Positions 23,101-35,197 of a DNA stretch of 64,000 nt are shown one piece after another. Made by a program: the position numbers and the translations under genes. The notes beneath the pieces were generated by a model. It did no database searches. It was not told the DNA's origin and worked only from the letters and a program-made list of their open reading frames with translations. The stretch is from Nymphaea colorata (Eukaryota; Streptophyta; Magnoliopsida; Nymphaeales; Nymphaeaceae), in the NCBI RefSeq assembly GCF_008831285.2, contig NC_045151.1, forward strand, positions 5,903,682 to 5,967,681, written 5' to 3'. Position 1 is the stretch's first letter, and each line of letters begins with the position of its first letter.

Positions 23101-25959
23101 TGTAATCACCCCAATTTTTTCCAAAAATAATGCCCTCTTTTATTAAAAACATAAAACCCAATTTTTGGATCTAAATTGGTCCAAAGCCACAATCCAAATC
23201 CAAATTAGATCCAAAAACCCAAGTTCAAATCCAAATCAAGCATTTGAGACCCATTTGCCCTACCTTTTTTATAAAGAACCTCCTTTTATAGGGTAATTTT
23301 GGTCTTTTTGGTAAACAAAACTCATTTGCACCTCCTTTTTGACAAAGAACCTCCTTTTAAAGGGCAATTTCAGTCTTTTTGGGTGGACAAAACCAATTTA
23401 CCCTTCTTTTTGACAAAAAATCTCCTTTTAGAAGGTAATTTTAGTCTTTTTGGGTGGACAAGACCAATTTGCCTTTTCTTTTAACAAAAAGTCTCCTTTT
23501 AGAAGGTGATTTTAGTCTTTTTTGTGTGGACAAGACCAATTTGCCCTTATTTTTGACAAAAAAAATATCCTTTTAGAGGATCATTTTAGTCTTTTTTGGG
23601 TGGACAAGACCAATTTGCCCTTTCTTTTGACAAAAAGTCTCTTTTTAGAGGGTGATTTTAGTATTTTTGGGTAGACAAGACCAATTTGTCCTTTTTTTGA
23701 CAAAAAGTCTCCTTTTAGAGGGTGATTTTAGTCTTTTTGGGTGGACAAGATCAATTTGCCTTTTTTATGACAAAAAATCTCCTGTAATTTTAGTCTTTTT
23801 GAGTGGACATGACCCATTTGCCCTTCCTTTTGACAAAAAGTTTCCTTTTAGAGGGTGATTTTAGTCTTTTTAGGTCAAAAAATTCAAATTTAAGGTTTTG
23901 GCTCCAAAATCCTCTATAAATACCCCTCACTTCCCCCCTCTTGGGCAAGATTGGCCCTTGAGAGAAACTCTGGTGTATTCTTACTTGAAGACTTAGAGTT
24001 TCTCTTGAGCTCTCTCTCTCTCCCTCTTCCTCTTTCCACTCCTCTCCAACTTGGAGCAAGCCACAACCCTCTTGGAGGCATCATCTTGGAGCTTCACTCA
24101 AGGGGATCTTCAATCCTAGGTGTTCATTTTTCTAAAAGTTATTCTCACTAGAGGTATGTAATTAATATCTCATCTCTTTCTTTATTCATTTTCCTCTCTT
24201 CTTCATTTCTCCATGGCCAAAGGAGATAGCATTCAATCTCTTCTTAGAGACAAGTGGCTATGCTCAAGTGCACTGGGAGCATGGAAATATAAGATGATCC
24301 TTTATTTCATAGTTATATTATGCTCTCCTTCCTAGTTGAATCTTTCTCTTCCTATCATCCTCTCTCTCTCTCTCTCTCTCTCTTTCCTTCCTTGAATATT
24401 GTCCATGTATCACCCATGCATAGTTGTTTGGTTTTCCATCTATATGTGAATGTATGGTGGGAATGAGAGTGTGGTTTGGGGATTCTATGTCTTCATATTG
24501 ATTTTTGATGTTGAGACTTGTCCAACCCGGGGAAACTCTCACGAATATGTACATGTTAATATGCATTTGCATGACATTTCTCGTTAGTTTTTTTTTAATC
24601 ATCCCATTAGGAACCCTAATGAGCATCTTATTGTATGATTTTTTTTCTTTCATACCCAACGGTGGAAGAAATATATCCCTTGTGGAAAACAAAATCATAA
24701 CATTCTATGTTTTTATATAAATCATATTTTTCAAAATATTTTCAAAAGAAATCTCTCTAATGCGGCCTTGGAGACTTAGCTTAGGCTCTTGCATAAGTCC
24801 AAGCTCCCTTCCGGCCTATATCAAAATTTGAAGTCGGCTATTTTCAAATCATTCATTGATTTTCATATTCATGAAAACGTATGTGTATATACATGTTATA
24901 TACGTATGCATGCACATGAATATCTTTCTTTGTTGTTTCTCTTTCCATGATTTAACATACTTTTATAAACTCTCGTATACGTATATATAAATATATATAT
25001 GTACGTGTATTCCATTTTAAAATTTTTCTTTCTCTTTCTAAAATGATCTTCTCTTCTCTACTTGATATAAACCTCATTTTCATAAGCTTTCATATATGTA
25101 TACAAACACATATCTTTCTTTTTCAAAACATGTGATTTTATGATTTTTAAGATATTTTTCTTTCTCTATATCCCTCTTGGGATGTATTCCTTCATCTTTT
25201 CCATTCTTTCAATATCTTACAATGTAAGATTTTAATTTTTCATTTGCCGACTTTATCAAGACTACAAACCAAGTAATGATCCAATATTGGATTCATGCTT
25301 GATGGTCTACAACCCCAATCCATTTTCAAAAACTTTTCCTTCATATATATGATAACTATAATAACAAAAATCTTAGATGTATGTTATGGTAGGAATGCCT
25401 TAGATGAATGTTATGGTAGGAATGAGTCATTTTTCTTTCATTTATCTTAGGATTGATGCATCCATGCATTTACTTCCACTCAATATCACAAATGAGCACA
25501 AACACATCTCTAAAAGAATTTAAGCAAGATGAGATGGAGCTCTAACTAGGTGGTAACCGAATTACAGCAAATTCTCAAGCCTACTTAAAGTCTTAAGAGA
25601 ACATTAAAATGATTTCAAAATGACTTTTCAAGTTTTCCAATGATATTCACAAGGATTTCCTTCTAGTTTTCCCAAAACATTTCACATTCTCAAGCAACTC
25701 TTCAAGAACTTTTTCAAAAGTTTGAAACATCAAACTTTCAATATTTTTCTACACTGCATATAGAATCAAAGAGATGTTCAAGTTAAAACAAAGTGCATCA
25801 ATAATAAACATAGCCTTTGGGTTGATTACCCCCAGTAAAGGTGCCGGGAACGGTCGGCCCTCGTACTGACGGGCGAGTCCCTTTCTTTCCTATTTCAAAA
25901 CAAAAACTCATTTTTCTGGAGCACTCAACAACCAAACTAAAAATTTTGGGATGCAAACA
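23101..25959 (+). repeat. 3' LTR of the LARD-like element
   Basis: Near copy of 16845-19713, with the U3 array at 23280-23870, TATA at 23915-23922, (CT)n at about 24360-24382 and the hairpin block at 25828-25871. Differences by eye are scattered substitutions and small indels. Confidence 0.9.
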
Positions 25960-25964
25960 AAAGA

Positions 25965-26812
25965 CTAACGTATTTTCTTGGTATTGAAGTTGCTTATAAC
26001 AAACAAGGCTATCTGCTTTCTCAGATGAAGTTTGCTAGTGAATTAATTAACAGAACAGGGATTTCAGACAACAAGCTTGTCGATACTCCAGAAGCTCTGG
26101 AAGTAAAAATGAAGATTGTTGATAGAGAGGTTTTTGAGAACCCCACTCTTTTTCGACAAATTGTTGGTGCTCTCTCTTATCTCTCTATCACTAGTCCGGA
26201 TATTGTTCATGTTGTTTATGTTATAAGTCAATTATAACAAAGACCCACTTCTGTGCACATGGGAGCAGCCATGTGAATCGTGTGTTATGTTAAAACACTA
26301 TCAACAAAGACTCTTCTTGTCTTCCTCTTGTGCATTAGAACTAGTTGCTTATACAAAAGCTGATTGGGGTGGAGATTCTAATAATAGGCACTCTACCACT
26401 TGTTTTTCTTTGTTTTTAGGTGATTCCTTAATTTTCTGGCGATGCAAGAAACAAAATAAGGTATCTCTCTCATCAACAGAAGCTGAGTATCGTGTCATGA
26501 TATCTACAACAATAGAAATTGTGTGGCTCAAAAGTTTGTTGAATGACATGAGAATTCACATCACGAATCCTATCAAGTTTTATTGTGACAACAAAAGTGC
26601 AATCTATATTGCCAACAATTATACATTTCACGAAAGAACAAAACATATAGAGATGAATTGTCATTATGTTCGTGAAAAATTTATTTAGAAAAACATTGTT
26701 CTCTTCTATGTTCCATCTGAGTATCAACTTGGAGATTTCTTCACCAAAGCTCTTGCTGCTGCCAGGTTTCAATTTCTCCTTGGCAAACTTTCGGTCATCA
26801 CACTGTAAGTTT
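25965..26812 (+). pseudogene. Copia pol part 2: RT C-terminus and RNase H
   Basis: Resumes the frame cut at 16844 with LTYFLGIEVAYNKQG. Then RT thumb-like sequence (DTPEAL, FRQIVGALSYL) to a TAA at 26235, a short broken stretch, and an RNase H frame from 26287. There ADWGGDSNNRHSTT, LIFWRCKKQ, VSLSSTEAEYR and FYCDNKSAIYIANN are the RNase H signatures of Copia. A stop after YVREKFI (26686) interrupts the tail before DFFTKAL. Confidence 0.82.
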
Positions 26813-26820
26813 GAGGGGGG
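26807..26820 (+). promoter_or_regulatory. Polypurine tract of the Copia element
   Basis: AGTTTGAGGGGGG directly precedes the 3' LTR start at 26821. Confidence 0.75.
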
Positions 26821-27195
26821 TGTTAGAATGTATGTATTCCAAATGTATATATATATATATATATATATGTTTGGATATTAGGATACTTATGTAATTTTTC
26901 CTTTTTTATGTATTTTTACTTTCCCTATTTTATCCCTTTTTTTTCATTATTCTCAAAAAGGGACTAGTCCAAACGGCTAGCTCTCTTCTCCCTTTTGTTC
27001 TCTCCTTTATAAATAGTGTACATTCTCCACTATTTTGCTTATGGCTTTTTAGCCACTTCAGGTAGTGTTTATTGGAATCAATATATGTTCTTTTTTCCTC
27101 TTGGGTGAGGACTCTTGAGTATTACTTTGTTGTGTTGGGGGAAGCTCCAAGTGTGCCATTATTGAAGCATTAGTCTTGTTTGGGCCTGATTTACA
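26821..27195 (+). repeat. 3' LTR of the Copia element
   Basis: TGTTAGAATG to GATTTACA. (TA)n at about 26846-26868, TATAAATA at 27008-27015. Followed by TSD CATCT. Confidence 0.9.
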
Positions 27196-27200
27196 CATCT
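27196..27200. repeat. Target-site duplication, right copy (CATCT)
   Basis: Identical to 13060-13064. Confidence 0.85.
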
Positions 27201-27540
27201 AGCCAAAACTCTTATAAAAGGTGGTAGGTGGTTGTCCAACCCTATGTGCATCTCCTTCATGCATGGTTTCCAAGACATGCTCTCTTCTCTCTCTCTCTTT
27301 TATTTTACTTGGAATATTTTTTGCTTTTTGTTAAATAAGTTGCTTCCCCTTTGTGCATGGTTTCCAAGGTTTTTCTAAGATGTTCCAAGAGGTTTGGATG
27401 AGGTTTAGAAAGGAGGAAAGAAGGAAGAAGAACAGAAGAAAAAGGCAAGTTTCTCTTTCTCTCCCTCTTTGATTTTCACGCCTCTTTCTCTCTCTCTCCT
27501 TCATGAACTTCACGTAAACATACTCTTATTCTTCCACATC
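27201..27540 (+). repeat. Continuation of the older Gypsy LTR: promoter and CT-rich leader
   Basis: Joins to 13064 once the Copia element is set aside. TATAAAAG at 27213-27220, then CT-rich runs typical of these LTR leaders. The Copia element thus landed about 12 bases upstream of the old TATA box. The LTR must go on to the right, but no clear end was found. Confidence 0.5.
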
Positions 27541-29850
27541 CCATTTGTCTCCACTAGATCATATGCACATGCATAGTCATGTAGTTCCTTGATTTCATTC
27601 ATAACTTGCTTATTATGTTTCGTTATATTCATGTATTTAATCATTAATTTGTCATTTTCTTGTTTTATTTTAGATTTTAATATATTTAGTTGATTGATTC
27701 ACATGATTAGTGATGTCACATTTGCATGGTCAATCCATTACATTAACTGTAAATTCTGTTGACCATGCAACTTTTCGCACTCTTGCATGTCATGGCTGTT
27801 CATATGAGATGAACAGAAGATAACAAAATATTGACTTACATCCGTAGTCTCATTGTAGGAATCCATGAGAGATAGGACTCGACTAGTTGGTATAAGGTAC
27901 GACCATTCCTATGGCATTTCACAAAAGTAATCAGATTAAGGACTATATTAAGTGTTTAAGGTCTCAAAATACGATTGTCGTCAAACCTGAACGCAAAAGG
28001 GGAGTCCTAAATTTGAAATAGAGAAGTTTTAGAAAAGTAAGTGAATCATAAAAAATAGAAGAGCTGGAAATTCTTGAATCACGAAAATATTTCATGATTT
28101 GTGTCATCATAGATCTATGGAAAAGGTGATTCCTTGATCTAACATTAATGCATACAAAACTAGATACAATATATAATTGAGATCTTATCGCTACATATGG
28201 GATGTGGACTTAGGGAAATATTAATTCAAAGTTCAAATCCAAATTTATTGATTAAAGACAAAGCAAATTTTCAATTGTTGATCGAGAAACAAGGTTTGGG
28301 CTTAGGATCATTCTAACTGGTCTTAGGTTCAAACCCTAACTGAGAGTTGATCGAGTTCGCAAATGATTTTTTATTCAAACTTCATGATCCAAATCCAAAA
28401 TGAAATTTAATGATCCGATCTCATGGTTTAGGGTTTTGGATAGAGGTTTGTATTATTAATTTGAGTCACATGAGATCCAAGTCCAAAATATTGACATGAA
28501 ATCCAGATCAATCATCCAACTCTCATAAGATCTGAGTTCAATAATCCAATTCCTTTGGTCTAGTCACATTCAAATCCCATCTGGTACTTGATCTCAAGTA
28601 CAACATCCAATTCATTCAAATATGGATCCAATTTCTCCAAGATCCACACATCTAACCTTATTAGGGCCCGGGTTAAACTAGCTAGGGTTTAGGTTGAGCC
28701 TAACTAGAGTTTAGGTTTAACTCAACTTGGACTTAGGTTTAACCAGACTGAACTACAACTTAACCTCACTAGGATATAGATCCAACCTAATTAGAGTTCA
28801 AACTTACGTACATAATTGTGGACTCAATATCAAGTTTTGGCAAAGATATTGATAAAAGATTAAGGTTTTAGGTAGGTTTAATACTAAAGGTTATATCACA
28901 ATTATGAATCAATCTAGATTTTATGAAAAACAAGTTTTAAATAGGGTGATTTGAAAATGTGCATTTGAAAATGATGATCTTAACTTGATTAATATGAAGC
29001 CTAAATCTAAGTATATTTTTTAAATGAATGAATGCATTTTGAAAGTAAACCACATGAATACACATAGTTAAGCATAGTAATAAAAATAAAACCAAGGAAA
29101 ATAAATATATATGCATGAATCATATGATATTTCAAAATAATATGGCATTCATATCAAAATGGGCTTCCACTTGATCAATCAAGCTTAATGAGAAAGGTTT
29201 GTTGCGGCAAACTCATTCAAAACCGTAAATTCATTTACTAAGTTCCAAATTCAGTAATTTTGAAAGCACATTTAATAATACATGAATACAATTAATTAAA
29301 TAAACACAATCTAAAACCCTAAAATGACTATCCATATTGTTAACCACGTTAATTTGGGTTTTTACTATGAAGAAAAATAAAAGTAATTGATTAAAAGTCC
29401 AAAATCGGGTAGAAAATCTCTATCTAGTTGGAAAACATAAATTTAGCCATCCCAGAAAAACTGCAGCTTAATGCTCTGCAACTGATTTGATTGGCCTTAA
29501 AAGATAGGCAACGACATCCAATATTCACGAAATTGTGCATAGAGAATCTCCACAGAACAGATAATTAGTTCCAAGTGATAAACTATAAAAATCTTTTTTC
29601 AAGAGATCCTTAGTTAATTTCAAAATCAATTTTAATGCATTTTAAATCAATTTTTGAAGATTATAGAATAAATTCAAATCAAGTTGCAGGTGATTTAAAT
29701 TGATTTTAAAGGATTTTCAGGTCAATGTCAAAGATTTAAAATCAAACCAAGTACAATCTAGGAAAGAAATTTCAAGCAATTTTGAAAGTTAAATTGCAAT
29801 GTTTTTGAATTTTTCCTATTTTACTGCTTTGATTTTCTGATTTTTTCTTT
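27541..29850. other. Unassigned AT-rich region, probably old LTR sequence
   Basis: No gene or protein motif. Contains many AAATCCAAAT-like phrases as in the Gypsy LTRs. At 28670-28800 there is a degenerate run of GGTTTAGGTT / CTAACTAG phrases. Confidence 0.3.
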
Positions 29851-30375
29851 TTTTTTTCTCTCTCTCTCTCTCTCTTCTATATATTTTCCCTCTCCCCCTT
29901 TTGCTTTTCCCCATTTTTCCTTCACTTCTTCTAACGCTCCCGCGCTCTTCCTCTTCATTCACCACATGGCCTGTCCTCTCTCTCTTCTTCCAATCTCTTC
30001 CATTGCTGGGTCTCTCTCCATCTCCTCCTCTCCCTTTTCAACAGCAACAGGTGACGGCGACGCCGATTATCCACCAACCTTCCCCTGTCCCTCCTTCTCT
30101 CTCTCTCTCTTTTGTGTTGTTCCTGGTCGTCTGCCTCCATCAGCGACCACTTGAGGAGCCGATCGCTGCATCTCTTCCTCTTGATTTTTCTTCTTATGGC
30201 CCTTCATTCTTGGCCCCCAGTTTTCAACGTCTGCCCGTCTAGCTGAGCGACACCAATCACCACTGCACTTTCCTCCCGTCATCACTTGATTTTGGTTCAT
30301 CTCCAATCTCATGCAATTAACCTAGTGAGGGGTAAAATAGTAATCTAACCAAAATAAAAATTTTAGGTGTTCTCG
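29851..30375 (-). repeat. Start of a minus-strand Tat-like 3' LTR
   Basis: Read on the minus strand from 30375, after an AAGAGGTGCAT purine tract, it begins CGAGAACACCTAAAATTTTT, matching TGTTAACACC..AAATTTTT with the initial T mutated. It then shares a TTTACCCCTC phrase with the LTR at 11389. Its end was not found. The plus strand here has (CT)n at 29862-29874, TATATATT at about 29877 and a long CT-rich tract to 30240, which could instead be the leader of a plus-strand LTR. Confidence 0.45.
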
Positions 30376-30376
30376 T

Positions 30377-32060
30377 ATGCACCTCTTGGCTACTAAGCAG
30401 GAAACTATGCTTAGTGACAAAGAAAGAACATCCATCCTGGGAATGATGAATCCTAAAATTCGAACTTTTGAAAAGGAAAATCCAATTTGAAATATATAGA
30501 AAATGCCTCAGCTTGAAAACTAGTGTGATTTCATGGAAATTCTAGGTGCTTGTCTAAAACATTATTCAATTCAGTTTGGAAGCTGGTGCGACATCATGGC
30601 ATGCATTTGTTCCAAAATACATGTTCAAAGCCTTGTTCACAATAAAAGTGTCCTCGTGTGAACACTGGTGCGACATTGTGAGATATACATATTTTACATT
30701 ATTGGAAAGATGTTTGTTTTGAAATGATTGTGAATGCTACTTGTTCATGATGATTGAACAAAAATGGTGCTTGTGGAAATCCTTAATCAAAAGATGTCTT
30801 GATGTATGCATTGATGCAGCATCTTTAAAGGTGTTTGTTTGTAGCTTGTTTTAACATAAAAGATGCTCAACGCATGGACTGGTTTGACATTATGAAATAT
30901 CTGTTTTCCAAAAACGCTAATCAAAACATGGTTCAAAAATAGAGATGCCTCATTTCATGAGAAAGAAGCTCATAGCTTTGAAAGCATTTTCAAGACCTTC
31001 AAATCATGAAGCACAAGGTCATGGTCTCTAGTGTTCATAAAAAATAAAAAATGTCTCGGTGGTAACACTAGTGCAGTGCTTGTGAAATGCCTAAAATGGT
31101 TGTGAAATTTATGCATTAGAGTACATGTATGCTTGTACTAAAATCTCATATAAATATGACTGCTTGTGAAATGTTTGAAAATGATCGCGAAATTCATGCA
31201 TTGAGATGTTGCACGTTGGAGCACGTAAATCTCACATCAAAACATTATGCTTGTAAAGTGCAACATTTGATAAAATTTGTTTGTATCTGTTGTACATTGT
31301 GAGGACTTGTATGACTTTGTTTACTAAAAACCAAAAACTTTTCAACCAATGAAACTCAACTAAAACCATTTCCCATTTATTTCAAAATGATAACCGAGAA
31401 GGGTTACTCTCTATGTCATATTAGTGCAAGATTTGCCACTATTCCGACTCCCTTTGTAATCACAAGAAGCTTACTTTTTTATCATCAAAGAATTCTTGAT
31501 TGGTGTGACCTTGATTTTTTGGCCAGACATTTTTGGTTGTTTTGATTTTTCCTTGACTTTGGCCAGTTTTGGCTCTTTCATTCCTATTCTTGTTTTCTTA
31601 ATTTTTTTTTTCTGTCCCACCTTTACCTATAGGAAAAATACCTTGCCACCACACAGGCTACTATGAGGTTCCATCGTTTTGATGGCCATGTAGCTTTGTC
31701 ATACAATGTCTTGTTTGTTGAGCTTTTCGTTGAAACTCTTGTAACGAGTTTTGGGTCGGTAGTTCCCAGACCAGTTGGCTATAGGGTACTAGATGTGGAA
31801 CACCCTTCGAACTTACTTGCTTGAGCTCATAAAGCTTTAGAAGACATGACTAGACAAGTGTTCATAGACCATATAACTTTGCATAATAGATGTAAATCAA
31901 CTTTACACCTAACTAGTACTCTCGAGTATTTATCTAGTGGAATGACTACATTTACCCTGAGCCCATCTTTCAATGATCGTTTTCATTTAACTCAGTCTTT
32001 TGTTCTTTGGTTTATTTTTGGTAACCACTTGTTTTATTAAATGGGTCGAAGCAGGTGACA
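30377..32060 (-). other. Minus-strand Tat-like 3' untranslated region
   Basis: On the minus strand, 31850 to 31640 is clearly homologous to 1985-2200 (blocks CCAACTGGTCT, GTTACAAG, GCAAGTAAG). At 30392-30415 lies an 8-bp stem (ACTAAGCA/TGCTTAGT) next to the purine tract at 30377-30387. The order spacer, stem-loop, PPT, LTR matches the element at the left edge. No pol is recognisable further right. Confidence 0.65.
30480..31300 (-). repeat. Degenerate tandem repeats, units about 90-110 bp
   Basis: Seven or so diverged copies of a segment containing CTGGTGCGACATCATGG and AGATGCCTC-like phrases. It is in the same 3' position as the 43-bp array at 22686-23005. Confidence 0.55.
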
Positions 32061-33334
32061 TTTCCTAGACTTTGATTCTCTCTATTTTTTTGAGCTCTTT
32101 TCATAGCTTGTCCTGTCGAAATTTTCATCTTTCAACAATCATCAAACTATTGACTGAAATTTTCTTATCCTTGCAGAGAAACTATAACCATTAAGTGCTT
32201 GCAATATGTAATATGATAACTTGTAATGAATGTTTAATATAACTTGAAATGCTTGTTTCAAAATGTTCACTGAGGTGTGAAAATATGCATTGACATGCAA
32301 AATCACACATTAAAAATGTGAGTGCAAGTCTGCTTATGGGTCAAGTATGAATATGTTTGCTTGTGGGTCTATACGAATACTTGTTCTTGTGGGTCCCATA
32401 TGAATACAAGTGATTGTGAGTCCCATATAAATGTGGCTTTTTGTGGGTCTCATATGAATACAAGTGCTTGTGGTCGAAGAAAAATGTCATGATCTAATGA
32501 CTAACAAAATGACATGGTGAGGGTCAAGACAGACATGTAAATGAATATATAAGTAGATGATGGCTAGACTAGATGATGAGACTGTGCCTAGCAAAGTCGA
32601 CCCAATTGAAAGTTCAAACTGAATGTCAATGTTCACCTTGACAAGCTGAACAGATTGTACTAGATGACAGACATTGAAAAGAAAAATTTTGACTGATCTG
32701 AACACAGGAAAACAAAGATTCTTTTGTTAAATTCATCGAGTTTTTTTATAAAAATTTGGTGCATAGTATTGATGAAATGTGATTAATGTAAAAGTAATAA
32801 ACGTGTAACTTAAACAAGACATACACATAGTTCTACAAACAACACCCCACAGTGACATGGCTCTATCATGCAAATGTTTGAAAATGGCTTGGTCACCTAG
32901 AACTGGATACCTAGGATTTACGTTCATCAATTGTTCCTTAGACCAGATATACCTATATACTTGAACAAAAAGTTCTGACTATGTAGCAATGACTCCTCCA
33001 AATGGTTCTAAGGGTTAAGGGTCTTCGTTCTCCTTGATTATTCACCAATACATTGGGCTAATTTCTCAGTACAAGTGAGGAGAGGTCCAATACTTGTCTC
33101 CAATAGGTTGATCCAGACGTTGATCCTCCTTGAGGTAATGCGCACAGAAAGTATTCCGCATTATGATGACCTAGACATGTAGGTGAAGAAAAATTATGAA
33201 ATACGCAAGCCATAAAGTTCGTGTTACTCATTGAATTTTTTGCCCTTGTATATAAAAATGAAGTTATCTCTTTGGGTTTTCCTTTTCTCTAATGTGTTTC
33301 TTGTCTAGGGCAGGGGAAAGAGAAAATCCGACTT
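32061..33334. other. Unassigned region with a short repeat at 32330-32475
   Basis: Four units of about 30 bases built on GTGGGTCCCATATGAATAC at 32330-32475. Otherwise no gene, RNA or transposon end recognised up to the Copia LTR. Confidence 0.4.
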
Positions 33335-33339
33335 AAACC

Positions 33340-33689
33340 TATTGAAAGTGGTTGTTACATCCAGTGTATCATGCTCAACAGTTCAATATCATTCTTGCCT
33401 TGTTGAAATCCTGTGAACATTGGAAGAATTGCTGCAATATACGTTGGTCATATTCTTTCTACAATCATTTTGAGTTTTTTATGTAAAGTCCACCAACGAT
33501 CTTCTGCATTGATTTTAACTTTCTTCAGGTATCTTAAATATACTTGTAAAGCAAGGAAAAAACATGAAAAAAGAGAAAACCAAAGGAGTAGCTGCTCTGC
33601 CATTCAATGTGGATACAGGTCTAAGAACCAAACCATGTAAACATCTGTGTTCTTTTCTTGGTTCTCTTTTTTTTCTCTCATTCTCAACA
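33340..33689 (+). repeat. 5' LTR of second Copia element
   Basis: Begins TATTGAAAGTGG where the 3' LTR begins TGTTGAAAGTGG, so the terminal G mutated; ends TTCTCAACA. Confidence 0.8.
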
Positions 33690-33701
33690 TGGTACCAGAG
33701 C
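33690..33701 (+). promoter_or_regulatory. Primer-binding site (tRNA-Met type)
   Basis: TGGTACCAGAGC directly after the LTR; one base from TGGTATCAGAGC. Confidence 0.82.
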
Positions 33702-33764
33702 ATTGATGTTCATTTCTGGCACATTTCTCTTATTTTTTGGTTGTCGGATCTTGCTCATTTCATC

Positions 33765-34700
33765 ATGACAGAAGACTCCAACTTTGGAACCACCAGTAGA
33801 GTAGTGGAAAAAATCATCATGCAAAAGCAACCTAGCCCTACAAACAAAATTGCTTCTATACTTCTAAACGACAACAACTATTTGGCATGATCCAAATATG
33901 TGATGCACTATTTGAGTGGCAGAAACAAGCTAGATTTTGTCACTGAAGATCTTCTGAAACCTACTGAAACAGATCTGACACACAGAGAGTGGCGATCCAC
34001 CAATTATCTCATAATGTCTTGGTTGATTAACTCTATGAAGTCTAAGGTCGCTTGCATATTTTATTTCGCATAAACTGTTCACCAAATTAGAGAAAGGCGA
34101 AGGAACTCTATAGTAAAAAAATGACATTGCTCGTATGTATCAACTCTTCCAAGGCTTTTGGGATCTTAAGAAGCAAAACCAAAATTTCGGCGATCTTCCA
34201 GGCAACATCCAAGGTATGTGGGATGAAGATATGTTTGTTACTCTTAGATCGAGAGAAAAAAATGTGTGAACAACAGAAATTTTCTATACTTCTTGCAACT
34301 CTTGGCTCGGATTATGAATTCATCCAAAGTGATATCTTAATGTCCCTAGAACTTCCTTCTCTTGCCACTGTTTGCACCATTCTTATGAGAGATGAATCTA
34401 AGAAAAGAGTAATGCTTCAAAATTTTGATCTTCTAAAGGAGAACTCTAGTAATGTAGAACAGGGAACTCTAGTAATGTAGAACAGGTTGCCTTCTATGGA
34501 GTTGATAAAAGCAATGAAAACAAGTGGAAGAACGGTCATACCAAGGAAAGGTGTTGGTTCCTCATGGAAAACCAGCCACCATGAGGCCACAAAAAAAGAG
34601 AAATATAAAATACCACTGTCGTAGCCAAAGTTGCTGCCAAAGCTTTGGATACTTTGGATCTTCCTCAGCTACTAGAAAAAATAAATGAATTGCTTAAAAA
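33765..34700 (+). pseudogene. Copia gag remnant
   Basis: ATG at 33765 (MTEDSNFG), then NKIASILLNDNNYLA before a stop at 33888. It continues in pieces: YVMHYLSGRNKLDF, a 34121-34480 frame with LDREKKMCEQQKFSILLATLGSDYE and MSLELPSLATVCTILMRDE. These match the N-terminal NYL.W and the LLGLN..YE..R..IL..  region of Copia Gag in loose form. No zinc knuckle survives. Confidence 0.6.
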
Positions 34701-34845
34701 ATGTCAAGGATCAACATGGTAAAGAGCAGCAAAATGGTACTGCAGCATGAACAAGTGTTACTGGTAATGCTCTTATTTCCCTCACGCCTAATTATCGGTA
34801 GTGGATTATGACCTAGTGATCATATGTCTATGAAGTGCCATAATC

Positions 34846-35192
34846 TTGGCAATTATTCTTCTATGCCTGGAAAAAAAATCTGTCGTTATTTTGAATGACT
34901 CCAATATGCATGTTCAAGGAAAAGGACAGTTAGATTTTCCTATAAATGGTGTTAAATTTAAAGTACTTTATATGCTTGATCTCTCAACTAACTTGTTGTC
35001 CATTTCAAACATTGTTAAAGATTTAAATTTCCAAGCTATTTTCTCCCCACTAATGTTGTATTGCAGGACCCTATATCAAAGAGGAAGATTGGTGAGGAAC
35101 TCTAGAAAATGGGCTATATGAGCTGAAAACTAATGAATGTGCCTTGACTGCCCAAATCAACCGAGATGGAGAACTTTTGCATCAGAAACTTG
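34846..35192 (+). pseudogene. Copia protease tail and pre-integrase, cut by solo LTR
   Basis: The active-site region just before (34800-34845) is full of stops. The open part has VQGKGQLDF, VLYMLDLSTNLLSISNIVKDLN and, in another frame, LHQKLGY at about 35180-35197, the pre-integrase motif. The frame is interrupted at 35197 and resumes at 39118 with RSCRALNILL. Confidence 0.7.
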
Positions 35193-35197
35193 GCTAC
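35193..35197. repeat. Left TSD of solo LTR (GCTAC)
   Basis: Right copy ACTAC at 39113-39117, one mismatch; the Copia frame joins cleanly across. Confidence 0.72.

Larger units (their letters stand above)
16845..25959 (+). mobile_element. Non-autonomous Gypsy-type element (LARD-like) nested in Copia RT
   Basis: Two LTRs of about 2.87 kb (16845-19713, 23101-25959), PBS after the first, PPT before the second, and flanking GAAGA/AAAGA. The 3.4-kb interior has no gag or pol homology. The Copia RT frame joins across the insertion site when the element and one TSD copy are taken out. LTR sequence and structure resemble Tat-like elements, and its enzymes were presumably supplied by a related autonomous element. 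The LTRs are very alike, so the insertion is recent. Confidence 0.9.
13065..27195 (+). mobile_element. Copia LTR retrotransposon, complete ends, interrupted by a Gypsy-type element
   Basis: Both LTRs (13065-13384 and 26821-27195), PBS, PPT and a perfect 5-bp TSD are visible. Without the 9.1-kb insert and its TSD the element is about 5 kb, normal for Copia. Domain order gag, protease, integrase, RT, RNase H is the Copia order. All coding parts carry stops or frameshifts, so it is inactive. Confidence 0.92.

Noticed and set aside
28670-28800. Possible interstitial telomere repeat (CTAGGGTTTAGG)
   Set aside because: Only one or two TTTAGGG-like units; the rest are degenerate GGTTTAGGTT phrases.
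29901-30242. 113-residue plus-strand Ser/Pro/Leu-rich frame
   Set aside because: Translation of a CT-rich leader tract; no homologous pattern.
11389-30375. 11389-13064 and 27201-30375 as one complete LTR
   Set aside because: The right part contains a minus-strand LTR start at 30375 and no recognisable plus-strand LTR end, so the right limit is left open.
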